Shown in pieces: positions 27,301 through 35,422 of a stretch of 64,000 bases of DNA. Under the pieces are notes generated by a model. That model was not told the DNA's origin and made no database searches. It saw only the letters and a list, made by a program, of their open reading frames with translations. Numbering within the stretch: the first letter of the stretch is position 1; each line of letters begins with the position of its first letter. A program made the translations under genes and the position numbers. The stretch lies in the NCBI GenBank assembly GCA_016718565.1, contig JADKCZ010000010.1, positions 62,001-126,000 of the forward strand. Direction: 5' to 3'. This DNA comes from Anaeromyxobacter sp. Lineage in GTDB: Bacteria; Myxococcota; Myxococcia; Myxococcales; Anaeromyxobacteraceae.

Positions 27301-28984
27301 GCCGGCGGCGCCGCGCCCGTCCTTCAGGCCCGGGCACGCCCGGCGGGTGGACGGCCTGACGGTGGAGCTGGCCCAGGCGCCGGACGCCGACGGCGACCAC
27401 CTGGACCACCGCTACACCTGGACCCGCGACGGGCAGCGGGTCGAGGCGCCGCCCGGGCAGGCGCTGGTGGCGCGCGGCACGCCGCGCCGCGGCGAGCGCT
27501 GGGCGGTCGAGGTGGTGGCCTTCGACGGCGAGGCGGAGAGCCCGCCGGGCCGCGTCGAGCTGGTCGTCGCCGACACCGCCCCCGGCCCGGTGTCGATCGC
27601 CCTGTGCGACGGCCCGGTCCAGTCGGGGCTGGTGCCCGAGGTGCGGGTGGTGGCGGCGGCCAGCGACGCCGACGGCGACGGCCTGAGCTACCGCCACGCC
27701 TGGACGCTGAACGGCAAGCCGGTGGCCGGCGCCACCTCGGCGCGCTTCCCGCGCGCCCTCGGCAAGCACGACGTGGCCGAGGTCCAGGTGACGCCCTGGG
27801 ACGGGGAGCTGGCCGGTCCGACCGCCACGGCCACCTGCCGGGCCCGCAACACGCCCCCCACCGCGCCGGTGGCGGTCTTCGAGCCGGCCGCGCCCACCGC
27901 GCTCACCGGCCTCTCGGTGCGCCTCACCAGGGCGGCCACCGATCACGACGGCGACCAGGTGGCCTACCGCTACCGCTGGTCGCGCGACGGGCTGCCCTTC
28001 CAGCTGGACGGGCCCTCGGCGCCGCCGCGCACGCTGCGCCACCGCGAGGCGTGGCGGGTGGAGGTGGTGCCCACCGACGGCGAGGCCGAGGGGGCGCCGG
28101 TGGTCCTCACCGCCGAGGTGGCCAACACCCCGCCGCCGGTGCCGGCCGCGGTGGTGAAGCCGCTGGTGCCCACCGTGGGCCAGCTGCTCACCTGCGAGAC
28201 CACCGTGCCGGAGCGCGACGCCGACCACGAGGCCGTCACGGTGCGGTACCGCTGGCTGGTGGACGACCAGCCCCAGCCGCTGGCCGAGGGCTCGCCGGTG
28301 CTGCCGGCCCAGGTGGTGCGGCGCGGCCAGCGCTGGCGCTGTGAGGCCTGGAGCAGCGACGGCCTGGCGGAGAGCGCGCGGGCGGTGGCGGAGGTGAAGG
28401 TGCAGAACAGCCCGCCGGGCTCGCCGCTCCTGGCCATCGAGCCCGACCCGGCCCGCACCGCCGACGACCTGGCCTGCCGGGTGGCGGTGCCGGCGGTGGA
28501 CCCGGACGGCGACGAGGTCGGCTACACCATCAGCTGGTGGCGCAACGAGCGGCCGCTCCTGCCCGGCGCCGACTCGAGCCGCCTGCCGGCGTCCGCCACC
28601 AGCCGGGGCGACCGGTTCCGCTGCGCCGCCACCCCGAGCGACGGGACGCTGCCGGGCCCGGCGGCCAGCGTGGAGCGGACCATCGCCAACTCACCCCCGG
28701 GCCCGGCCCGGGTGCGGGTCACCCCAGCCACCCCGCAGGCGGGCCAGCCCCTGCGCTGCGAGGTGGTCGGCAAGGCGGAGGACCCGGACAGCGACGCGGT
28801 GCGTTATCGCCACCGGTGGCAGCGGAACGGGACCGCGCAGCCCTTCTCCGAGACGACCGACGAGGTGGCCGGGCGCATGGTCAGGGCAGGCGACCGGTGG
28901 CGCTGCCTGGTTGTCCCCAGCGACGGGGACATGGACGGCCCGGACTCCGGGAGCGAGGAGGTCGAGATCCGCAACATCCCGTGA
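24335..28984 (+). CDS. FG-GAP beta-propeller protein with 12 Ig-like modules
   Basis: 1549 residues. The N-terminus has a short hydrophobic stretch (TELLLALALGAGALS) without the usual basic residues, so export is likely but not certain. Residues about 60-390 hold six or seven FG-GAP/VCBS-like blades (DMDGDRRPEVAVV, DVDGDGKPELVVG, DLDRDGRLDVVVA), Asp-rich loops that bind calcium in relatives. Residues about 430-1549 hold eleven modules of about 95 residues marked by DxDGDxxxYRYRW plus a first copy lacking the Asp motif. Modules 9 and 11 have altered Asp motifs (DADHEA, DPDSDA). Probable cell-surface or secreted protein; function unknown. It follows the Glt-like operon by 168 bases. Confidence 0.8.
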   Translation: MTELLLALALGAGALSNFPADAGGAITHPAVGVLLDGAPVVVVVAGEQLTAFRFDGTPPAGLPLSLGGGEVAVGAPAAADMDGDRRPEVAVVTASGKVVLWSAGGRTAGWPVALGARAKAGAAFADVDGDGKPELVVGDDRGRLHALERSGAEAHGFPVQLGRAAVTASPASAVFAGGLSLAVGCEDGKVHVVNGAGRPRPGFPLSTAFAVTGAPAFADLDDDGALDLVVASQDFKLHAVSAAGAPLPGFPVAAGYRLYEGPALADLDGDHHLDVVFASADGQLHAVDRLGKPLAGFPVKAGGRTFGGPAVGDLDRDGRLDVVVACSDGSVAAVNAAGRALPGFPGSLGEPEVTASPLLLDLAGDGSLSVFVGTPSGQLHALRAARVASPVAGPAAAPWPGPGRDAARAGRFGPNPPTYKDLSVAPPAPRRSDALVASWRGVWLDAAPGAGAPAPRLSWLRDGQVVAALDGKREVPAGTLRRGERWRFEASSPPGAGEGLTAASPEVVVQDTAPTTPELRMEPAVPVRGTPVRAVLVKASTDLDGDALRYAYDWLLDGLETGVTGETFPGDRLRSGLLLTARVVASDGTLAAPAASADGRVANTAPGAPEVALEPAQPRVTDAVTVQLVRPAVDPDGDQLAYRQRWLVDGKPLALPASATEAPAGLVRKHRRLQVEVRAFDGAAEGPAALAEVLVLDTAPAAPRVEIRPARPRRGEPLRATLVAPAEDADGDALTHAFTWTKNGAPLVVPGDGREVAGAEVARGDRFEVSVRASDGEQTGPAGSALVTVVNTPPEPPRVAIEPRHPRGGEPLRLVVVQPARDADGDAVKLSLGWTREGKTTGTSAEVLAPAGFRKHERVRLIVTPGDGQEAGVPATDEVVVENAPPGAPVVAFEQARPVVTAPLTVLVKTPAADPDGDAVRYRYRWRRNGALVQLLGKDAAQDPEWTEANQAPAALLTKGDRWEVEVQAFDGEVHGPAGSAAVTVANSPPAAPRPSFRPGHARRVDGLTVELAQAPDADGDHLDHRYTWTRDGQRVEAPPGQALVARGTPRRGERWAVEVVAFDGEAESPPGRVELVVADTAPGPVSIALCDGPVQSGLVPEVRVVAAASDADGDGLSYRHAWTLNGKPVAGATSARFPRALGKHDVAEVQVTPWDGELAGPTATATCRARNTPPTAPVAVFEPAAPTALTGLSVRLTRAATDHDGDQVAYRYRWSRDGLPFQLDGPSAPPRTLRHREAWRVEVVPTDGEAEGAPVVLTAEVANTPPPVPAAVVKPLVPTVGQLLTCETTVPERDADHEAVTVRYRWLVDDQPQPLAEGSPVLPAQVVRRGQRWRCEAWSSDGLAESARAVAEVKVQNSPPGSPLLAIEPDPARTADDLACRVAVPAVDPDGDEVGYTISWWRNERPLLPGADSSRLPASATSRGDRFRCAATPSDGTLPGPAASVERTIANSPPGPARVRVTPATPQAGQPLRCEVVGKAEDPDSDAVRYRHRWQRNGTAQPFSETTDEVAGRMVRAGDRWRCLVVPSDGDMDGPDSGSEEVEIRNIP

Positions 28985-29011
28985 ACACGCCCCAGAACGG
29001 TGTGCACAGGG

Positions 29012-29040
29012 TTGACCGGTCGAGGTGTTTCCTCTACGCT
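29012..29040 (+). promoter_or_regulatory. Promoter candidate for the 29083 gene
   Basis: TTGACC at 29012-29017, 17-base spacer, TACGCT at 29035-29040, placing transcription about 36 bases before the TTG start. Confidence 0.4.
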
Positions 29041-29082
29041 GACCAGGTTTTTCGCGGGCATCCAGCCCGGTGGGGTGTACCC

Positions 29083-29646
29083 TTGAACCGAGTCCTCTTC
29101 GCAGCCGCGCTCTGCGGTCTGTTCGTGTCTCCGGCGTTCGCGCAGAACCAGCCGGCCGTCCCGGCGCCCCGGGCCTCCGGCCTGTCGGACGCCGACAAGC
29201 TCGAGAAGTCGGCCGAGTCGCTCAACCGGATGAAGTCGGCGCTCAAGCAGGTGCTGACCCGAGTGGAGGAGGCCCGCAACGAGAAGGACGTGGTGAAGCT
29301 CAACTGCGTCAACGAGAAGCTCACCCAGATCAAGGGGCTCCTCAAGGTGGCCGAGCAGTCGGACATCGCCCTGCACGAGGCGCTGACCAGCAAGGACCCG
29401 GCGGCCGAGTCCGAGTTCGCCAAGATCGGCATCGCCCGCTCCAAGGTGGACGGGCTCCGCGGCGACGCCGAGCAGTGCATCGGCCAGCTCGCCTACATCG
29501 TCGACGAGAAGACCACCGTCGAGGTGCAGCAGCCCACCGGGCTGCCCGACCTCGAGGGCGCGCGCGCCGGCACCGGCGGTGTCCAGCCGCCGCCGCCGCC
29601 TGCGCCGCCGGTGGTCCGGCCGCGGCCGGCCAGCCAGTTCCAGTAA
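29083..29646 (+). CDS. Hypothetical periplasmic coiled-coil protein
   Basis: 187 residues. The TTG at 29083 is the only start that gives a clean signal peptide (LFAAALCGLFVSPAFAQ), and a GTGGGG site lies upstream. The mature part is helical (DADKLEKSAESLNRMKSALKQV) with two cysteines (KLNCVNEKL and EQCIGQLAY) likely to pair, then a Pro-rich tail. No known family. It precedes a barrel protein and an OPX lipoprotein on the same strand, so a helper role in polysaccharide export is possible. Confidence 0.7.
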   Translation: MNRVLFAAALCGLFVSPAFAQNQPAVPAPRASGLSDADKLEKSAESLNRMKSALKQVLTRVEEARNEKDVVKLNCVNEKLTQIKGLLKVAEQSDIALHEALTSKDPAAESEFAKIGIARSKVDGLRGDAEQCIGQLAYIVDEKTTVEVQQPTGLPDLEGARAGTGGVQPPPPPAPPVVRPRPASQFQ

Positions 29647-29762
29647 GGGTTCCGGAGAGGGGTCGCCTCGTCGAGGCGGCAGGCCGGTGAGACACGCGGG
29701 CTTCCCCAGGCCCGCGCGAGCGGACGAGACGTTCCTTAAGCGAAGAAGAGGTCGAGAGAGAC

Positions 29763-30992
29763 ATGCCGAGCCAGGTCACGAAGCTTGCGGTCGCTGTGCT
29801 GATGCTGGGGTCCTCCGCCCCGGCCCTGGCCGGGGCCGGCAACGGCATCCGCTTCGGCGGGAGCGAGGGGCGGCTGCACCCGTTCCTGGAGCTTGAGGTG
29901 CGCTACGACTCCAACGCCTACGCCACCGAGGCGGGCGCCACGGTCGCCGACGTGATCCTGCACGTCCGGCCTGGCCTGCAGCTCTCCATCCCGGGCGAGA
30001 CCACGGCGGTGGACTTCAAGGGCGCGCTCGACTGGGCGCAGTACCTCGGCATGGACGACCCCGGGTCCAAGGACCTCTCCAACCTCTTCGCCGACGCCCA
30101 GCTCGGCATCGGCATCAACCGGAACGGCACCCTCGGGCTCGAGCTGGAGGACACCTTCCGGCGCAGCAACCGGCCCCAGGCGCTCTCCTTCGCCACCGGC
30201 ACCATCTCCAACTACAACCTCCTGGCGCTGAAGGCGCCCTGGAAGCCGGGCGGCGGCGCGCTCACGCTGAACGTCAACGGCGGCTGGGCCATGGAGACCT
30301 ACGAGGCCCCGCTGTCCGGCTTCGTCTGCGCCGACCCGAACGACGACCCGGCCACCTGCACGCCGGTGCCCGCCTCCGACGTCTCCAAGCTCGGCTACAA
30401 CGAGCTGCGGGCCGGCGCCGGCGCGGCCTGGAAGTTCCTGCCGCGCACCTCGGCGCTCTTCGACTTCGGCTACTTCAAGCGCATGCCCAACGACACCGCG
30501 GTGGTGACCCTCGATCCGGGCGGCTACCGCGTCACGGCCGGGGTCACCGGGCTGGTCACGCCGCACCTCGGCGCCACCGTCAAGGCCGGCTACGGCAGCA
30601 CCACCGGCGTGACCCCCACCCTGGGCACCTTCCTGGCCACCGTCGAGGGCGAGTGGATCCCCAGCGAGACCGCCTCGGTGAAGCTGGGCTACGGGCACGA
30701 CCTGGGCGTCGACCCGGGCTTCCAGTACACCTCGAACCGGGTCTCGCTGGCCGCCCGCCAGCTGATGGCCGGCCGCTACACCCTGGCCTTCAGCGCCTCC
30801 TACGACAACCTGGCCTTCCAGGGCGGCGGCAGCACCGACATCCTGCGGGCCTCGCCCTCCCTGGGCATCGACGTGACGCGCTGGCTGAAGCTGGAGCTGG
30901 CGTACGCCTTCACCGACCGCGCCTCGAGCGGCGCGGCCGCCTCCGACTACAGCAAGCACGAGGCCTGGCTGAAGGCCACCTGCACCTACTAG
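29763..30992 (+). CDS. Outer-membrane beta-barrel protein, Wzp/EpsX-like candidate
   Basis: 409 residues, GAGAGAG before the ATG, signal peptide ending SSAPALA. The rest alternates polar and hydrophobic residues in strand-length stretches, many ending in aromatic residues (FLELEVRYDSNAY, GTLGLELEDTFRR, ASVKLGYGHDLGV, WLKLELAYAFTD), and the C-terminus is Tyr. Such barrels of about 18 strands are encoded next to short OPX proteins in M. xanthus (the WzpX/EpsX type) and form the outer-membrane exit for exopolysaccharide. The downstream gene is such an OPX protein, which supports this reading. Confidence 0.7.
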   Translation: MPSQVTKLAVAVLMLGSSAPALAGAGNGIRFGGSEGRLHPFLELEVRYDSNAYATEAGATVADVILHVRPGLQLSIPGETTAVDFKGALDWAQYLGMDDPGSKDLSNLFADAQLGIGINRNGTLGLELEDTFRRSNRPQALSFATGTISNYNLLALKAPWKPGGGALTLNVNGGWAMETYEAPLSGFVCADPNDDPATCTPVPASDVSKLGYNELRAGAGAAWKFLPRTSALFDFGYFKRMPNDTAVVTLDPGGYRVTAGVTGLVTPHLGATVKAGYGSTTGVTPTLGTFLATVEGEWIPSETASVKLGYGHDLGVDPGFQYTSNRVSLAARQLMAGRYTLAFSASYDNLAFQGGGSTDILRASPSLGIDVTRWLKLELAYAFTDRASSGAAASDYSKHEAWLKATCTY

Positions 30993-31072
30993 CCCGGCGC
31001 CGCCGCGGGTCGGGTGGACCGGGGTCCGGCCCCGCCCCGCGCCCCGCCGCGCGGCCGCACCCGCCCCACCTC

Positions 31073-31681
31073 ATGTCCTCCCTCCGCCGCACCGCCCTGC
31101 TGGCCGCCCTGCTCGTCGTGGCGGGCTGCGCGCCGCGCTCCCGGCCCACGCCGCCGCCGCCGCCGTCCAACGCCGCGGCGGTGGACCTGGCGGCCACCTC
31201 GCTGGGCGCCGGCGACCTCTTCGAGGTGCGGGTCTTCCAGGAGCCCGAGCTCTCCGGCGTCTACCAGGTGGGCCCGCAGGGCGACATCATCTTCCCGCTC
31301 TGCAAGCGGGTGGTGGTGGGCGGCCTGACGGCCAACGGCGCGGCCGAGAAGCTGCGCGCCTGCCTCTCCGAGGGGTTCATGCGGAACCCCCAGGTCTCGG
31401 TGCTGGTCAAGGAGTACAACTCCAAGAAGGTCTTCGTCTTCGGCGAGGTGCAGAAGCCCGGCACCTTCGCCTTCGAGGACGGGATGTCGATCATCCAGGC
31501 CCTCACCCTGGCCGGCGGCTTCACCCGCAACGCCGCGCAGAACTCCACCTCCGTGACCAGGCTGGTCAACGGCCAGGAGGTGAAGTCCAAGGTGAACGTG
31601 CAGGACATCGCCCTGGGCAAGGCGCCCAACGTGACGCTGGAGCCCGGCGACATCGTCTACGTGCCGGAGTCGATGTTCTGA
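31073..31681 (+). CDS. Short OPX (Wza-type) polysaccharide export lipoprotein
   Basis: 202 residues, ATG at 31073, lipobox VAGC. Seen: the polysaccharide export sequence domain (GAGDLFEVRVFQEPELSGVYQVGPQGDIIFP) and one SLBB-like domain (KKVFVFGEVQKPGTFAFEDGMSIIQALTLAGGF described by its key positions: VFVFGEVQKPG and QALTLAGGF). It ends at GDIVYVPESMF with no C-terminal amphipathic helix that would cross the outer membrane as in E. coli Wza, so it should rely on a separate barrel, most simply the upstream gene. The next frame begins within its stop codon. Confidence 0.88.
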   Translation: MSSLRRTALLAALLVVAGCAPRSRPTPPPPPSNAAAVDLAATSLGAGDLFEVRVFQEPELSGVYQVGPQGDIIFPLCKRVVVGGLTANGAAEKLRACLSEGFMRNPQVSVLVKEYNSKKVFVFGEVQKPGTFAFEDGMSIIQALTLAGGFTRNAAQNSTSVTRLVNGQEVKSKVNVQDIALGKAPNVTLEPGDIVYVPESMF

Positions 31682-32409
31682 GCCGCGGGGCGGCCCCGCT
31701 CCCGCGCCTGGCGGCGGCCATCACCAGCTGCCGCGCCTGCCCGAGGCTGGTGGCCTGGCGCGAGGAGGTGGCCCGCCTGAAGCGGCGCGCCTACGCCGCC
31801 GAGCCCTACTGGGGCCGGCCGGTGCCCGGCTTCGGCGATCCCGCCGCGCCGCTGCTGGTGCTGGGGCTGGCGCCCGGCGCCCACGGCGCCAACCGGACCG
31901 GCCGGGTCTTCACCGGCGACGCCTCCGGCGACTTCCTCTTCGCCGCCCTGCACCGCGCCGGCCTGGCCTCCCGCCCCGCCTCCAGGGCGCGAGACGACGG
32001 CTTCGCCCTCTCCGGCGCCTGGCTCTCCAACGCGGTCCGCTGCGTGCCCCCGGACAACCGGCCGGCGCCGGGTGAGCTGGCGCGCTGCGCCCCCTTCCTG
32101 GCGCGCGAGCTCTCGGCGGTGCGGCCGCGGGTGGTGCTGGCGCTGGGGGCGGTGGCCTGGGCGGCGGCCCAGGGCTGGCTGGAGGGCGCCGGCCACGCCC
32201 TGCCGCGGCCCCGGCCGCGCTTCGCCCACGGCGCGGAGCTCCAGCTCCCCGGGGCGCCGGCGCTGCTGGCGAGCTACCACGTGTCGCAGCAGAACACCCG
32301 CACCGGCCGGCTCACGGCGGCCATGTTCGACGCGGTGCTGGCGCGCGCGGCGGCGCTCGGCGGCGCGGCAGGCGGCGACGTGGCGGCGGGCCTGCCCGGC
32401 GGACGCTGA
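31678..32409 (+). CDS. Family 5 (UdgB-type) uracil-DNA glycosylase, probable CTG start
   Basis: Excises uracil from DNA. Seen: CRACPRLVAW near the N-terminus, GLAPGAHGANRTGRVFTGD (motif A) and SYHVSQQNT (motif B), plus cysteines at NAVRCVPP and ELARCAPF. Family 4/5 enzymes hold a 4Fe-4S cluster with four cysteines, the first two being this CxxC. The first ordinary start in frame is GTG at 31750, which would remove CxxC; no ATG, GTG or TTG lies further upstream in frame. A CTG at 31678 overlaps the previous TGA (CTGA), like the GTGA junctions elsewhere in the window, and gives 243 residues. The product call is firm, the start is not. Confidence 0.8.
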   Translation: MSRGAAPLPRLAAAITSCRACPRLVAWREEVARLKRRAYAAEPYWGRPVPGFGDPAAPLLVLGLAPGAHGANRTGRVFTGDASGDFLFAALHRAGLASRPASRARDDGFALSGAWLSNAVRCVPPDNRPAPGELARCAPFLARELSAVRPRVVLALGAVAWAAAQGWLEGAGHALPRPRPRFAHGAELQLPGAPALLASYHVSQQNTRTGRLTAAMFDAVLARAAALGGAAGGDVAAGLPGGR

Positions 32410-32691
32410 GCCCGGGGCGGCGGGCCACCCCTGCAGCGCCGCCGCCTGGCACACCCGCCCAGCCGCCCGTCCGGCCATCCATCTCCCGGTCTGCCCGTCC
32501 GGCCGGCAGGCCGCCTGCCCGTCCGGTCGACCAGGCTCGCCGCCGTCCGCGGCCCGGTCCCAGGGTCCGCGCCCCGGCCGCGGGCGCGCCGCGGGTGGTC
32601 GGTGGGCCGCGCGGAGGGCCCGTGATCACGGCGCGATCAGGGCGGCGCGCCGGCCAGCGGTCCTGGCCCGGCCGCTGCAACCTGGCCGTCC
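32410..32691. other. Intergenic region with three GCCCGTCCGG copies
   Basis: No convincing gene. GCCCGTCCGG occurs at 32465, 32493 and 32517. These could be a binding site or simple sequence decay; no promoter boxes stand out. Confidence 0.3.
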
Positions 32692-34203
32692 ATGCTGGCA
32701 CGCGTCCACTCCGCTGCGGTCCTCGGCGTCGAGGCCGTCCCCGTGGTGGTCGAGGTGGAGTCCGCCAACGGGATGCCCTACTTCCACCTGGTGGGGCTGG
32801 CCAACGGCGCGGTGGCCGAGGCCAAGGTGCGGGTGCAGGCGGCGGTGCGCAACTGCGGCGTGGCGCTCCCCTCCAAGCGCGTGGTGGTCAACCTGGCGCC
32901 GGCCGACCTGCGCAAGGACGGCCCCGGGCTCGACCTGCCCATCGCCGTGGCGCTGCTGGCGGCCAGCCAGGAGCTGGCGCCGGCCCGGCTGGAGGGGCTG
33001 CGCTTCCTGGGCGAGCTGTCGCTGACCGGCGAGGTGCGGCCGGTGCGCGGCGTGCTGCCGGTGGCCATGGAGGCGCGCCGCAGCGGGGCGCACGGGCTGG
33101 TGGTGCCGGAGGCCAACGCGCTGGAGGCGGCGGTGGTCGCCGGCCTGCAGGTCCACGGGGTGCGCCACCTGGCCCAGCTGGTGGCCTGGGGCAACGGCAC
33201 GGCCGCGCTGCCGCGCCTGCCGCTGGCGCTGGTGCCCGACCCGGCGCCGCCCCCGCCGGATCTGTGCGACGTGGCCGGGCAGGCCCACGCCAAGCGGGCG
33301 CTGGAGGTGGCGGCCGCCGGCGGCCACAACCTGCTGCTCTTCGGTCCGCCCGGCAGCGGCAAGACCATGCTGGCGCGCCGCCTGCCCGGCCTCCTGCCGC
33401 CGCTCGACTTCCAGGAGGCCCTGGAGGCCACCGTGGTCCACAGCGTGGCCGGGTTGACGCGCCACCGCGGCCTGCTGGTGGACCGCCCCTTCCGGGCGCC
33501 GCACCACAGCATCTCCGACGCCGGCCTGGTGGGTGGCACCTCCCAGCCCAGGCCGGGCGAGGTCTCGCTGGCCCACCACGGCGTGCTCTTCCTCGACGAG
33601 CTGCCCGAGTTCCGCCGCCACGTGCTGGAGGCGCTGCGCCAGCCGGCCGAGGACGGCGAGGTGACGCTGGCGCGGGCCGGCCGCACCGTCACCTACCCGG
33701 CCCAGTTCACCCTGGTGGCGGCCATGAACCCGTGCCCCTGCGGCCACTTCGGCGACACCCAGCGCCGCTGCCGCTGCACCACCCCGGAGCTGGTGCGCTA
33801 CCGGCGGCGCATCAGCGGCCCGCTGCTCGACCGCATCGACCTGCAGGTGGACGTGCCGGCGGTGCCCCCGGCCGCGCTGGGGGGCGCCGGGGAGGGCGTG
33901 GCCAGCGCGGAGGTGCGGGCCCGGGTGGCGCTGGTGCGGAGCCGCTCCGCCGAGCGGGCCCCGGCGGCCCGGGTCAACGCCCGGCTGCGCGGGGCCGCCC
34001 TGCGCGCCTGCTGCGCCCTCGAGCCCGACGGGCGGGCCGTGCTGGTGCAGGCCATGGAGCGGCTGGGGCTGTCGGCGCGGGCCCACGACAAGGTGCTGCG
34101 GGTGGCCCGCACCATCGCCGACCTGGCCGGCGCCGAGCAGGTGCGCCGCGAGCACGTGGCCGAGGCCATCCAGTACCGGGCCCTGGACCGGCCCCTGAGC
34201 TGA
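32692..34203 (+). CDS. comM: YifB/ComM family Mg-chelatase-like AAA ATPase
   Basis: 503 residues, typical. ComM is a hexameric helicase that promotes branch migration of incoming DNA during natural transformation. Seen: the N-terminal Lon-like fold (VHSAAVLGVEAVPVVVEVE, HLVGLANGAVAEAKVRV), Walker A GPPGSGKT, Walker B LFLDELPEF, and a cysteine cluster in AAMNPCPCGHFGD...CRCT. The C-terminal helical lid contains SARAHDKVLRVARTIADL. Located just upstream of recA, which acts in the same recombination process. Confidence 0.92.
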   Translation: MLARVHSAAVLGVEAVPVVVEVESANGMPYFHLVGLANGAVAEAKVRVQAAVRNCGVALPSKRVVVNLAPADLRKDGPGLDLPIAVALLAASQELAPARLEGLRFLGELSLTGEVRPVRGVLPVAMEARRSGAHGLVVPEANALEAAVVAGLQVHGVRHLAQLVAWGNGTAALPRLPLALVPDPAPPPPDLCDVAGQAHAKRALEVAAAGGHNLLLFGPPGSGKTMLARRLPGLLPPLDFQEALEATVVHSVAGLTRHRGLLVDRPFRAPHHSISDAGLVGGTSQPRPGEVSLAHHGVLFLDELPEFRRHVLEALRQPAEDGEVTLARAGRTVTYPAQFTLVAAMNPCPCGHFGDTQRRCRCTTPELVRYRRRISGPLLDRIDLQVDVPAVPPAALGGAGEGVASAEVRARVALVRSRSAERAPAARVNARLRGAALRACCALEPDGRAVLVQAMERLGLSARAHDKVLRVARTIADLAGAEQVRREHVAEAIQYRALDRPLS

Positions 34204-34319
34204 GGGGCGGGCCCGCGCCGCCCGGCCGGGAGAGGCGGGCGGCGCCGGCGGAGACGAGCGACCACGGCCGCCCCGGGCGGCCATCACCCCCGCCGCGTGC
34301 GGGAGAAGGAGCGAGCGGC

Positions 34320-35363
<1,044 letters not shown>

Positions 35364-35422
35364 GCGGCTGCGGCGGTGGGGCGGTGGGGCGGTGGGACCG
35401 CGGGGCGGGGCGGCGGCGCCGC

